Shown here: in pieces, positions 26,243-35,697 of the stretch
Layout: each line of letters starts with the position of its first letter
How positions within the stretch are numbered: position 1 is the first letter of the stretch
Assembly (NCBI RefSeq): GCF_024220585.1
Contig: NZ_JAMXKF010000013.1
Span: forward strand, 124,738-188,737
DNA length: 64,000 nucleotides
From: Dyadobacter diqingensis
Lineage (GTDB): Bacteria; Bacteroidota; Bacteroidia; Cytophagales; Spirosomataceae
Direction: 5' to 3'
Made by a program: the position numbers and the translations under genes
Notes under the pieces: model-generated
What the model was told of the DNA's origin: nothing
Databases searched by the model: none
The model's input: the letters and a program-made list of their open reading frames with translations, nothing else

Positions 26243-26559
26243 ATTAAGGATTACAGGCCTGTTTTTTAAACATAAATGCCTGTAAAGTGGAAAACCAAGA
26301 GTCGTTCGTACGAAAACCTGTATGAGTTGGCGAAGTTACTTTACTCTTCTTTTAATAACAAAACGAAAAAATAAGGAATCGTTATCAGTTGCAGTACAAT
26401 CTATTGCAAATTTGAATACAAACTAATTCATATTTTGTAGAAAAGATTCAGTATAAATTATTGTATTTGTGAAAGGATTTTTGGGATTTTGCTCGATTTT
26501 TAATTATACTTAGAACTAATTCTCTTTACTTGAAGAAACTAGTTCGACCCGGTAATTAC
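26243..26559. other. Divergent intergenic region between aroE and the subtilase
   Basis: About 317 AT-rich bases hold the upstream regions of both genes. I see no gene, RNA or clear promoter match. A TTG at 26530 could start the subtilase frame early, but the ATG at 26560 directly begins a signal peptide. Confidence 0.5.
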
Positions 26560-29500
26560 ATGAAATTGAAAAACCTCTACCTCCTTATCTCGTTTTTTGC
26601 TATCTCCCTCACTGTCACCTTTGGACAGTATAGGATTTTGTTAAAAAATGAATCTTTTACGCCTGAGAAAAATATTTCGGCGGAAAAAATTGTCGAATTT
26701 AACCGGAAAATAACCTCACTAAACCGGAAATCATTTGTCGTTATCCAGTTTGAAGAGATCCCTGACGAGGCGGAGAAAAAACAGTTGCAGGCTGAAGGTA
26801 TCGAGCTTCTGGACTATATTCCTAACAACGCATATTCAGCGACGTTAACGCGTGCGCTTTCCTCTGCTGCTTTACAAAAAATTAAAGTCCGGTCTGTATT
26901 GGAATTATCGGCGAATCAAAAAATGCATGCTTCTCTGGCAAACGGAAGTTTTCCATCCCACGCGGTGAAAACCAACGGAACAGTCGATGTTTGGATTAGT
27001 TTTCCAAAGACGTTTTCGTTTAAGGAAGTGAGCGAGGAGTTGCAAAACAAGAATTTTAATCTAACATCCGATCTGTATCAGGCCTATGGCGTATTGGAAA
27101 TCCGGGTAGCAAAAAGCCGCGTAAAAGAACTGGCTCTACTTCCCTTTGTCCAATATGTGCAGGCTGTTCCGGGACCGGATCAGGCTTTTAATGACCATAG
27201 TGAAGAAAATTCAAGAGCTAATGTTTTAAGTTCTACCGTGTCGGGAAACAGAAATCTGCATGGAGAAGGTATTGTCGTGGGGATTGGCGATAACGCCAAT
27301 CCGATGACCCACATCGATTTTAATAACCGGATCATCAATCGCTTCGCTTCTGAAACAAGTTCTGCACATGGCATGCATGTGATGGGGACGCTAGGTGGAG
27401 CCGGGATCATTGATGAGCGTTACAAGGGCTATGCGCCCAAGGCGACAATTGTATCGCACTACTTTTCAAATCTTCTGGCCAATTTGCCGAATTATGTAAA
27501 GGATTACGGGATGGTGGTTACCAATAACTCGTATGGTAATGACGTAACCAGCTGTTCTTCGTTTGGGACTTACGACCTTTATTCACAGATACTTGATCAA
27601 CAGGCTTTTCAAATGCCTTATCTTCAGAACGTTTTTGCTTCGGGCAACAGCGGTGCTAATACCTGCAGTCCATTTCCGGCGGGTTTTGCAAATGTTTTGG
27701 GCGGATATCAGTCGGCTAAGAATATTTTGACGGTTGGGAACACGACATTAGAGGGCGTTATATCTGAAAGTTCAAGCCGGGGACCGGTAAAAGATGGCCG
27801 CATTAAACCAGAAATTGTTGTTCAGGGAACTTCCATTCGATCAACCATGCCTGACAACACTTATGGTAATGGCACCGGAACAAGCATGGCCTCACCGGCG
27901 GTTGCTGGCAGCGTGGCCTTGTTGTATCAGCAATATCGAAAACTGAATGGTGGCGCAAATCCAAAGAGTGCCCTGATCAAAGCACTGATCTGCAACAGTG
28001 GGATCGATAAAGGTAATGCCGGGCCGGATTACAAGTATGGATTTGGTTGGTTAAACCTGGTGCGTTCTGCTAAAATGCTTGAAAGCAACAGTTATATCAA
28101 TGCCTCCGTCGCCAACAAAGGATCTAAAACACATACGATCACTGTTCCTGCCAATACGGCTCAACTGAAAGTGATGCTTTACTGGAATGATCCGGCGGCT
28201 GCTGTACTTGCCAGTCAGACGTTGGTGAATGACCTGGATTTGGTCGTTACCACATCTGGTCAGGCAAAAGTACTTCCCAAATTACTGGATGGCGCACCGC
28301 TGAATGTGAACATTCCGGCAACCACGGGAGCTGATCATGTCAACAATATCGAACAGGTTGTTATTGATAGTCCGACACAAGGAAGCTACAAGATTGAAAT
28401 AACAGGCACCGCCATCAATCAGAACCCGGATCAGGAATACTTTGTAGTTTATGACGCTATTCCCGTAGAAACTTCCATTACGTATCCGATCGGAACGGAG
28501 CGAGTAAAGCAGGGTGAGGTGATGTACATCAGCTGGGATTCCTTCGGGAATGAATCGAATGGTTTTACAATACAATATTCCACCGATAACGGAGGGGCCT
28601 GGATCGATATCAATACTGCCGTGGCGGCAGATCTACGTCAGCTAAGCTGGACCATTCCGGCTGTTACTTCGTCACAGGTGAGAATCAAGATCAGTCAGAA
28701 TGGTACCGATAAAGTTAGTATCAGTGAGCCGTTCACCATTGTGGGAGTGCCTGTTTTGACATTGGCGCCGGTTCAGTGTGAAGGCTACATTGCCTTGCAA
28801 TGGGATGCCGTAGCGGGAGCCAGTGATTATGAAGTGATGATCCTGCAAGGTGATGAGATGGTTTCGGCCGGCACAACGTCGTCGACCAACTATTCTTTTT
28901 CGGGTTTATCAAAAGATATAACCTACTGGGTTTCGGTAAGGGCCAGAGTGAATGGAAATCCCGGACGCAGGGCTGTTGCTGTTTCAAGAAAGCCTGACAG
29001 CGGGAATTGCAGTGGTGCGATTTCAGATAATGATTTAAAACTGGATGCAATTTTGTCGCCGGCTTTGTCGGGACGGAAGTTTACTTCATCAGAATTATCC
29101 GCCAGTGCAAAGATCACGATCAGGATAAAAAATCTGGATGATGTGACATCTTCCGGAGATTTTAAAGTAAAGTACTACATTGATAATGTTCTGAAGGGGG
29201 AGCAAACCATCACGACGGCGATACCATCGGGAGCAACACTGGATCATACATTTGCCAATCTGGCGGATCTTTCCGCAATTCGGTCCTACAACCTTAAAGT
29301 AGAAATAGAAAAAACCGGCGATACGGTTCCTAAGAACAATACCATTGTTCAAACGATCACGCAGCTAAATAATACAGCCATATCGATGCCGTTTTCTGAT
29401 GACATGGAATCTTTGCCGGAGCAGGAGTTTTTTACAAACAAAATGGGGCTTACCGGTTCCGATCGATATGATTTAATAGCCAGCTCGACAGTCGGCCGTA

Positions 29501-31938
29501 TCAGAACTTTTGTCAATACGGGTCTGGCGCATTCTGGTTCCAAGTCGCTGATTCTGGATGCCGACAGGTACATCGTCGGCGGAAATACAAATTATCTCAT
29601 TGCTACTTATAATCTGTCTGCTTTTAACGCAGCATCCGATGAGATCCGGATGAATTTCAGGTATAAAAATCACGGTCAATCGAGTAATGCAAACAATAAA
29701 GTCTGGATCAGAGGAAAGGATACTGATGAGTGGATTGAGGTATACAACCTTTTCACAAACCAGAATGCAGTTGGCACGCCCTATAAATTATCTGCGGATA
29801 TTGAACTTAGTCGTATCCTCACCGCCAATGGAAAGAGTTTTTCATCAAGCTTTCAAATTCGCTGGGGACAAAATGGTACACTGATGGTTGGGGATGATTA
29901 CAGTGGTGCAGGTTATAGTTTCGATGATATCCGGTTATTCCAGATCGCCAATGATATTCAGGTTGTCAGCCTCAACAGTCCGATCAGTTCCGGATGTGGT
30001 TTGGGAAATGCAGAGCAGGTAAAAATAACGGTGAAAAACAATTCTCCGAACCTTATTTTGGCTATTCCGGTAAAATTTCAGGTAGACAACGGCACCGTTT
30101 TTACCGAAGCCATCATAACGCTTGCGGGTAATACTTCTGTCGAGTATACCTTCCTGGCCCGTGCGGATTTATCTGCGCCGGGAAATCACGTTGTGAAAGC
30201 ATGGGTTGATCTATCCTCGGACTCGAACCGTTCCAACGATCTTGCTTCGGCCGAATTGTTCAACTCACCTTTGATCGCATCTTTCCCTTATCTGGAAGAT
30301 TTTGAAAGCGGCAGCGGGTTCTGGTACACTAACGGGGCGAATAACTCATGGAAATATGGCAGTCCGTCATCCGCGAAAGTAAGCAGAGCAGCCAGTGGCA
30401 GTAAAGCCTGGAAAACCAATTTGACGGGTAATTATAATATGAACGAAATCTCCTATCTGTATTCTCCCTGTTTTGATTTGAGAGGAATGCTGGTGCCAAC
30501 AGTGAGTTTCAATATTGCCCTGGATATAGAAGACTGCGGCTCTTCTGCCTGCGACGTTGGGTACATGGAATATTCAACGGATGGCTCAACCTGGAAACGC
30601 CTGGGTTCTAACGGACAAGGGACAAACTGGTACAATAAAAATTATAGCAACAATAACGCGTGGAGTGTTTTGCAGTATACACGCTGGCACGTTGCGACGA
30701 TGGCATTGCCGGCTGGTAGCGCAAGTATTCGTCTGAGATTTGTACTGGTGACGGATGCCACGGAATCGAAAGAGGGGATAGCGATTGATGATATTCACGT
30801 ATATGATAACCGTAACGGAATTTATGACGGTTCGAGTGCATCATCCGTTGCATTACCGACAACGGGCGAAAAGGGATGGGTTAATTATCTGAACAACGGG
30901 ACTTTGGTGGCAGCTATACATGCCAATAACCAGGATCTTGGTACAACGGATGTCCGGATGTATGTCAATAACGGGGCTGTCAGGAATGTAAACAATCAAT
31001 ATTATCTCAACAGAAATATCACGGTTAAGCCAACAAATTATAATCTGGCTGATTCGATCAGTATTCGTTTTTACTTCCTTGATTCGGATGTTGAGAAATT
31101 GATCAGTGCGTCCGGATGCAGCGGATGCGGGAAACCTTCGTCGATTAATGAACTGGGAGTTTCTAAATACAGTGACGGTAATGATAATAATGAAGACGGC
31201 AGCGTTGCCAACAATAATGCTCCGGGATGGTTGTTTATTACGGCCGCCAGAACCAAAAAGGTACCTTTTGATAAAGGATATTTTGCAGAGTTTAAAGTGA
31301 AAAATTTATCGGAATTCTGGCTCAGTAAAGACGCCATGGGTACCAGTACGCCTCTTCCGGTTGAGCTGATCAGTTTTACAGCCAAAAGAAAAGAGGGCGC
31401 CGATGCCTCTCAGGATGTGGTTACCGAATGGGTTACTTCGTCGGAAGTTAATTTCAGCCACTTCGAGCTTGAAGTAGCCCGTGGAAATGATGCTTTGAAA
31501 TCGGGGCAATTTACCAAGGTTGGACAAATACTGGCAGAGGGAACGCCGAGGGCGGGGCAGCGCTATTCTTTTATCGACTATGAGCCTAATAAATCGGACG
31601 TGCGGTACTACCGGCTAAAAATGGTGGACTTGGATGAAACATTTAAATATTCGGCGATTCGTCCGGTGGTTATTCATGAAAAAATTGACTGGCAGGTTTA
31701 TCCGAATCCATCCAAAGATGTTATCAACATTGTGTACCAGGCTGATGCAGGGGAAGAAGTGCGGGTGAGTGTAACGGATTTGACTGGCAGATCATCGCTC
31801 AAAGGCAATTGGGCGGCGAGTGGGTCGGTACAAAAATATCAGATCAATATGGGAAGCTCAGAATTTGCTCCGGGGCTTTACATGGTGGAGGTCGTGGCCG
31901 GGAAGAAAAAAGAAGTTTTCAGGGTAGTCAGGTTGTAA
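26560..31938 (+). CDS. Very large subtilisin-like (S8) protease with T9SS sorting domain
   Basis: Started at the ATG at 26560 this is a 1792-residue secreted protease. A signal peptide (MKLKNLYLLISFFAISLTVTFGQ) is followed by a propeptide, then the S8 catalytic domain with D244 (GIGDNAN), H270 (SAHGMHV) and S442 (GTSMASP), numbered from this start. The downstream parts hold fibronectin-III and CARDB-like sheet domains in a long stalk, MAM-like segments (FPYLEDFESGSGFWY) and a C-terminal type A sorting domain (WQVYPNPSKDVI, ending VFRVVRL). T9SS would export it and probably anchor it to the surface. Substrate unknown. Confidence 0.92.
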   Translation: MKLKNLYLLISFFAISLTVTFGQYRILLKNESFTPEKNISAEKIVEFNRKITSLNRKSFVVIQFEEIPDEAEKKQLQAEGIELLDYIPNNAYSATLTRALSSAALQKIKVRSVLELSANQKMHASLANGSFPSHAVKTNGTVDVWISFPKTFSFKEVSEELQNKNFNLTSDLYQAYGVLEIRVAKSRVKELALLPFVQYVQAVPGPDQAFNDHSEENSRANVLSSTVSGNRNLHGEGIVVGIGDNANPMTHIDFNNRIINRFASETSSAHGMHVMGTLGGAGIIDERYKGYAPKATIVSHYFSNLLANLPNYVKDYGMVVTNNSYGNDVTSCSSFGTYDLYSQILDQQAFQMPYLQNVFASGNSGANTCSPFPAGFANVLGGYQSAKNILTVGNTTLEGVISESSSRGPVKDGRIKPEIVVQGTSIRSTMPDNTYGNGTGTSMASPAVAGSVALLYQQYRKLNGGANPKSALIKALICNSGIDKGNAGPDYKYGFGWLNLVRSAKMLESNSYINASVANKGSKTHTITVPANTAQLKVMLYWNDPAAAVLASQTLVNDLDLVVTTSGQAKVLPKLLDGAPLNVNIPATTGADHVNNIEQVVIDSPTQGSYKIEITGTAINQNPDQEYFVVYDAIPVETSITYPIGTERVKQGEVMYISWDSFGNESNGFTIQYSTDNGGAWIDINTAVAADLRQLSWTIPAVTSSQVRIKISQNGTDKVSISEPFTIVGVPVLTLAPVQCEGYIALQWDAVAGASDYEVMILQGDEMVSAGTTSSTNYSFSGLSKDITYWVSVRARVNGNPGRRAVAVSRKPDSGNCSGAISDNDLKLDAILSPALSGRKFTSSELSASAKITIRIKNLDDVTSSGDFKVKYYIDNVLKGEQTITTAIPSGATLDHTFANLADLSAIRSYNLKVEIEKTGDTVPKNNTIVQTITQLNNTAISMPFSDDMESLPEQEFFTNKMGLTGSDRYDLIASSTVGRIRTFVNTGLAHSGSKSLILDADRYIVGGNTNYLIATYNLSAFNAASDEIRMNFRYKNHGQSSNANNKVWIRGKDTDEWIEVYNLFTNQNAVGTPYKLSADIELSRILTANGKSFSSSFQIRWGQNGTLMVGDDYSGAGYSFDDIRLFQIANDIQVVSLNSPISSGCGLGNAEQVKITVKNNSPNLILAIPVKFQVDNGTVFTEAIITLAGNTSVEYTFLARADLSAPGNHVVKAWVDLSSDSNRSNDLASAELFNSPLIASFPYLEDFESGSGFWYTNGANNSWKYGSPSSAKVSRAASGSKAWKTNLTGNYNMNEISYLYSPCFDLRGMLVPTVSFNIALDIEDCGSSACDVGYMEYSTDGSTWKRLGSNGQGTNWYNKNYSNNNAWSVLQYTRWHVATMALPAGSASIRLRFVLVTDATESKEGIAIDDIHVYDNRNGIYDGSSASSVALPTTGEKGWVNYLNNGTLVAAIHANNQDLGTTDVRMYVNNGAVRNVNNQYYLNRNITVKPTNYNLADSISIRFYFLDSDVEKLISASGCSGCGKPSSINELGVSKYSDGNDNNEDGSVANNNAPGWLFITAARTKKVPFDKGYFAEFKVKNLSEFWLSKDAMGTSTPLPVELISFTAKRKEGADASQDVVTEWVTSSEVNFSHFELEVARGNDALKSGQFTKVGQILAEGTPRAGQRYSFIDYEPNKSDVRYYRLKMVDLDETFKYSAIRPVVIHEKIDWQVYPNPSKDVINIVYQADAGEEVRVSVTDLTGRSSLKGNWAASGSVQKYQINMGSSEFAPGLYMVEVVAGKKKEVFRVVRL

Positions 31939-31958
31939 AGCCTTTCTCATAAATTACT

Positions 31959-32005
31959 AACACAGATCAGCCAATCCGGTTAACACGGGTTGGCTGATTT
32001 GTGTT
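31959..32005. terminator. Bidirectional hairpin between convergent genes
   Basis: Arms of 19 bases (31959-31977 and 31987-32005) pair with two G-U or mismatch positions around a nine-base loop. The site is between the subtilase and the converging amidase. Confidence 0.75.
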
Positions 32006-32012
32006 AAGGCAG

Positions 32013-33611
32013 CTAGATACTTTTGATGAATTTAGGTGCTCTTCGTTTCTTTGAAGATTGTTCAAAGTCGTAGGAAATGGTTAACAGCCCGCCTTCGTCA
32101 TAAGACCGTCCCAGAAAGGAAATCCCGACAGGGATTTCGCTGATAAAGCCCATCGGGAGTGTTATGGAGGGATAACCAGCCATCGCGGCCGGCCCATAAG
32201 ATCCATAGCCCGTCCAGAAATCTCCGTTGACGGGATCAATGCACCAGGATGCGCCGGTTGCAGGCCCGCACAAGGCATCGAGGTTTTGCTCTGTCAGTAA
32301 ATTATCAATCAGTTTTCGTACTCCGGTAACTTTCCCATAGGCTTCCAGGTAACCCGGACTTTTCAGGTCTCCTTTCTTCTGGGAGCTTTCAAGCGTTTCC
32401 TGCTGGAAAATAGGCATTGCTTTTCCCTGATTATCGGTGTTGAATTTGATAAGTTCTTCCAGCGATTTTACCTTACCGTTTGCCTTGCTCAGATAGGCGT
32501 TCAGTCCATCCTTGAATTCGTATTCCAATAATTCTCCTTCGCCGTTGCCTACGTTTTTAAATTTAATAAACTCGACTTCCACGATCGTGGCACCTTTGGT
32601 TTTCATGAGTTCAATGGCTTCCCTGAACAGGGCGTCCATGGCCTCATGTTTTTTCAGGAAACTCTTTTCAATGCCAATTCTTTTTCCTTTCAGCCCATCA
32701 GTTTTAAGAAATTGCGTGTAATCCGTCTGTGCTTTTTCCTTGCTGGTTAATGTGACATCGTCATCCGGATCTACACCTGCCATGGCACCTAGTAAGAGCG
32801 CAGCGTCTCTGACGGTCCTGCCAAAAGGCCCGGCGGTATCCTGTGTTTTTGAAATCGGAATGATGCCTGATCTACTGATGAGCCCGACAGTCGGTTTAAT
32901 GCCCACGACGTTATTCATCGAAGCAGGACAGGCAATGGAGCCATTCGTTTCTGTACCCACGGAAACTGCACATAAATTGGCCGCCACAGCCACGGCGGAT
33001 CCCGAGCTTGATCCGCATGGGGAACGGTCGAGTACATAAGGGTTATGGGTTTGTCCGCCTCGGCTGCTCCAGCCGCTGGACGACCGGGTCGACCGGAAAT
33101 TTGCCCATTCGCTCAGATTCGTCTTTCCCAGGATCACGGCACCTGCCTTACGCAATTGTTTCACCACGAAGGCGTCATTTTTTGCAATGTTTCCTTCCAG
33201 TGCTATGGAGCCGGCGGTCGTCTGCATTTTGTCGGCCGTATCAATGTTATCCTTAATGAGTACGGGAATGCCGTGCAAGGGGCCACGGATTTTTCCGGCA
33301 GCTCTTTCCTTGTCCAGTTCCGCTGCAATTTTCATGGCATCGGGGTTAATCTCGATAACTGCGTTGATATGTGGGCCTTTTTTATCAATTTCAGCAATGC
33401 GGTCAAGATAAAGCTTAACCAGTTTTTGTGCGTTGATTTCACCTTTTGCCATCATTTTTCTTAAATCATCCACACTTAGTTCATCCAGACTAAAACCATT
33501 CCCCGAAACTTTACGCTTGTTTTTTGTTTCGTTCTGAAAATCAGAAGCTGCTAATCCAAATAGAGACAAACCGGCGATGGATCCGGTGTGGATAAATTTT
33601 CTGCGTTTCAT
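32013..33611 (-). CDS. Exported amidase-signature family hydrolase
   Basis: Started at the ATG at 33611 (MKRRKFIHTGSIAGLSL), this 532-residue protein begins with a Tat-like signal. The longer open frame adds 94 residues without a recognisable motif. The amidase signature is intact: Lys in HGIPVLIKDNIDT and the Gly-Ser-rich block CGSSSGSAVAVAANL with the Ser-cisSer-Lys triad, then GTETNGSIACPAS. Substrates of exported amidases of this kind are unknown; they resemble GatA-type and peptide amidases. It is convergent with the subtilase and divergent from the nucleoside hydrolase. Confidence 0.9.
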   Translation of the reverse strand: MKRRKFIHTGSIAGLSLFGLAASDFQNETKNKRKVSGNGFSLDELSVDDLRKMMAKGEINAQKLVKLYLDRIAEIDKKGPHINAVIEINPDAMKIAAELDKERAAGKIRGPLHGIPVLIKDNIDTADKMQTTAGSIALEGNIAKNDAFVVKQLRKAGAVILGKTNLSEWANFRSTRSSSGWSSRGGQTHNPYVLDRSPCGSSSGSAVAVAANLCAVSVGTETNGSIACPASMNNVVGIKPTVGLISRSGIIPISKTQDTAGPFGRTVRDAALLLGAMAGVDPDDDVTLTSKEKAQTDYTQFLKTDGLKGKRIGIEKSFLKKHEAMDALFREAIELMKTKGATIVEVEFIKFKNVGNGEGELLEYEFKDGLNAYLSKANGKVKSLEELIKFNTDNQGKAMPIFQQETLESSQKKGDLKSPGYLEAYGKVTGVRKLIDNLLTEQNLDALCGPATGASWCIDPVNGDFWTGYGSYGPAAMAGYPSITLPMGFISEIPVGISFLGRSYDEGGLLTISYDFEQSSKKRRAPKFIKSI

Positions 33612-33858
33612 AAATATCGATGGCATTTTTTGAGTGAACCTAAATATAAGTTTTCGCTGGTTTATGTCCATAGTTTCAGGCCGAATATTTGCCTCAAACA
33701 GAAGGTATTCAGTCAATTTCCGTAGTTGCGCGTATAGGATGGAAATTTTAATGAAACTTGCAACGAAATTTCTTTGTATTTCGAAGGTATAAGTAGCTGT
33801 ATTTTCTTTTTTTACAATGGGTGAATTTTCACGAATCCGAAACAAATTCAGTGCACAT

Positions 33859-34842
33859 ATGAAGTATTTATTATCTGTCCTTTCTCTTTTCATAAGTCTG
33901 TATACCTCCGCTCAGATTTCCCGTGTTCAAAAAGTTTCGCTTATTCTTGACACCGACATTGGCCCGGATTATGATGATGTGGGAGCCATGGCGCTCATGC
34001 ACGCGCTCGCGGATCGGGGTGAGGTAAAACCACTGGCGGTGATCGCAAGTAATAAAAATGTTTTGGTAGCCCCTACGATTGAAATTATCAACAATTATTT
34101 TGGCAGACCGGAAATTCCTGTCGCTGCGCCGAAAGGTAAAGCACCGGATATGGGCGCACCACAGAAATGGCCTGAAATGCTGCTTGCAAAATATCCGCAT
34201 AAGATCAAATCCACCGATGAGGTACCGGATGCAGTGGAAACATATCGTAAAATTCTGGCGGCGCAGCCAGATCAGAGTGTGACCATCGTGACGATCGGTT
34301 TTCTTACCAATCTGTCCAATTTACTGGAATCCGGTCCTGATAAATTTTCAACCTTATCCGGAACAGATCTGGTAAAACGAAAAGTAAAAGAGGTGGTTTC
34401 GATGGCGGGCGCGTTTCCAAAAGGAAGAGAATTTAATGTGATGATCGATTCTGTGGCCTCGGAAAATGTATTTGCAAAATGGCCCACACAAATTACGTTC
34501 AGCGGAGTGGAGATCGGTAACGGTATTAAAACAGGATTGCAACTGATCGCGAATGAAAGCCTGGATAGTCCCGTAAAGGATGTTTATGCACTGGCCATTC
34601 CTTTGAGCAAAAATGACAGCGAAGGACGGATGAGCTGGGACCAGACAGCGGTGCTGGTAGCCATTCGCGGCGCACAACATTACTTTGACATAAAACGCGG
34701 CAAGATCGTTATCAACGGAGGAAGCAACGAATGGCGTGACGACCCGATGGGGCCGCACGCTTATCTGACCCAGGAAATGGGGTTTAAAGAACTCGGTATG
34801 GTGATAGAATCACTGATGATGCAAAAAGGAAGCGGGAAATAA
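33859..34842 (+). CDS. Secreted inosine-uridine nucleoside hydrolase-like protein
   Basis: Started at 33859, this 327-residue protein begins with a Sec signal (MKYLLSVLSLFISLYTSAQ). Residues just after it carry the family calcium-site motif DTDIGPDYDDVGAM. Later blocks include TIVTIGFLTNLSNLL and GGSNEWRDDPMGPHAYL. Members cleave the N-glycosidic bond of ribonucleosides; Bacteroidota have many secreted paralogues with uncertain substrates. The longer open frame starting at 33817 lacks a signal and is not chosen. Convergent with the aldolase gene. Confidence 0.9.
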   Translation: MKYLLSVLSLFISLYTSAQISRVQKVSLILDTDIGPDYDDVGAMALMHALADRGEVKPLAVIASNKNVLVAPTIEIINNYFGRPEIPVAAPKGKAPDMGAPQKWPEMLLAKYPHKIKSTDEVPDAVETYRKILAAQPDQSVTIVTIGFLTNLSNLLESGPDKFSTLSGTDLVKRKVKEVVSMAGAFPKGREFNVMIDSVASENVFAKWPTQITFSGVEIGNGIKTGLQLIANESLDSPVKDVYALAIPLSKNDSEGRMSWDQTAVLVAIRGAQHYFDIKRGKIVINGGSNEWRDDPMGPHAYLTQEMGFKELGMVIESLMMQKGSGK

Positions 34843-34850
34843 TTTTCGAT

Positions 34851-34909
34851 AACCGGGCCGGGCCAGATCAAACAACCATGGCGGTATGGTCTTCCGGCCC
34901 GGTTTGATC
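34851..34909. terminator. GC-rich hairpin overlapping the aldolase 3' end
   Basis: AACCGGGCC (34851-34859) pairs with GGCCCGGTT (34896-34904), and GATCAAAC (34866-34873) can pair alternatively with GTTTGATC (34902-34909). The site lies at the tail-to-tail junction. Confidence 0.45.
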
Positions 34910-35674
34910 ACCGACAGCTTCTTTGATCAGCCCGATATCGTGGCGCAAACGCTGGGTGAAAAGTGCTATATCAAAGCTATGCACGACAATATTTGCTCCT
35001 TCTTTTATCCAGCGTATCTGCCGCTCCGGTTCCAGAGAAAAATGAATGCCGATTGAAAGTCCCCTGGCCCTGGTTTTATGAATGATCGTTGTAACGGCTT
35101 TTTCGAATTCCGGATGGTCATATTGTTCAGGCAAACCCAGACTGACGGACAAGTCGTGCGGGCCGATAAAAACTGCATCCAGTCCTTCAACGGCTAAGAG
35201 GTCGTCAAGTTTTTCAAGTGCCGGAACACTTTCAATATTGGCAATGCAGATATTTTCGGCGTTATAGCGTGCAACATAGCTTTTTACTTCGTCCGGGATC
35301 GGTTCGGTTCCGTTCAGGTATCGTGTAAGCAACGCTCCCTTTAACGGTCGGAATTTGGTGGCGCCCACAAGTTCGAGTACCTGTTCTGTGGATTCGAGAT
35401 AGGGCGCTACAATACCAAGGGCACCGCCATCAATCGCCTGACAGGCCAGAAAGGGATCGGGACATGGGATTCTTACAATGGGCGTGATCGCCAATGCCTG
35501 GAATTGCTGACATAAGGCAGCCAGTTCGTTTCTGCCCAATGGAATATGTTCGGTATCAATAAAAACGAAATCAACACCGGTTCGTTTGATCGCTGCCGGC
35601 CACATGGGGCCCGTTGACGTGATACAGGTTCCGTAAACGTTTTCTCCGTTCTGCAATTTTTGTAAAAATCCCAT
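34868..35674 (-). CDS. HpcH/HpaI family class II aldolase
   Basis: This 268-residue protein belongs to the HpcH/HpaI aldolase family (2-keto-3-deoxy sugar-acid and related aldolases). Visible motifs are FVFIDTEHIPLGRNELA, the metal-site region ICIANIESVPALEKL and FIGPHDLSVSLGLPEQY. It is cytoplasmic. It follows the 808-residue glycosidase-like gene with only 23 bases between, so may process the acid released in that pathway. The exact keto-acid is not known. Confidence 0.9.
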   Translation of the reverse strand: MGFLQKLQNGENVYGTCITSTGPMWPAAIKRTGVDFVFIDTEHIPLGRNELAALCQQFQALAITPIVRIPCPDPFLACQAIDGGALGIVAPYLESTEQVLELVGATKFRPLKGALLTRYLNGTEPIPDEVKSYVARYNAENICIANIESVPALEKLDDLLAVEGLDAVFIGPHDLSVSLGLPEQYDHPEFEKAVTTIIHKTRARGLSIGIHFSLEPERQIRWIKEGANIVVHSFDIALFTQRLRHDIGLIKEAVGDQTGPEDHTAMVV

Positions 35675-35697
35675 TTTCGTTTGCCTTAAAATGCTGT

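Noticed and set aside
33612..33893. Upstream extension of the amidase frame (94 residues)
   Set aside because: The ATG at 33611 begins a Tat-like signal peptide directly; the upstream residues show no family similarity and overlap the nucleoside hydrolase start.
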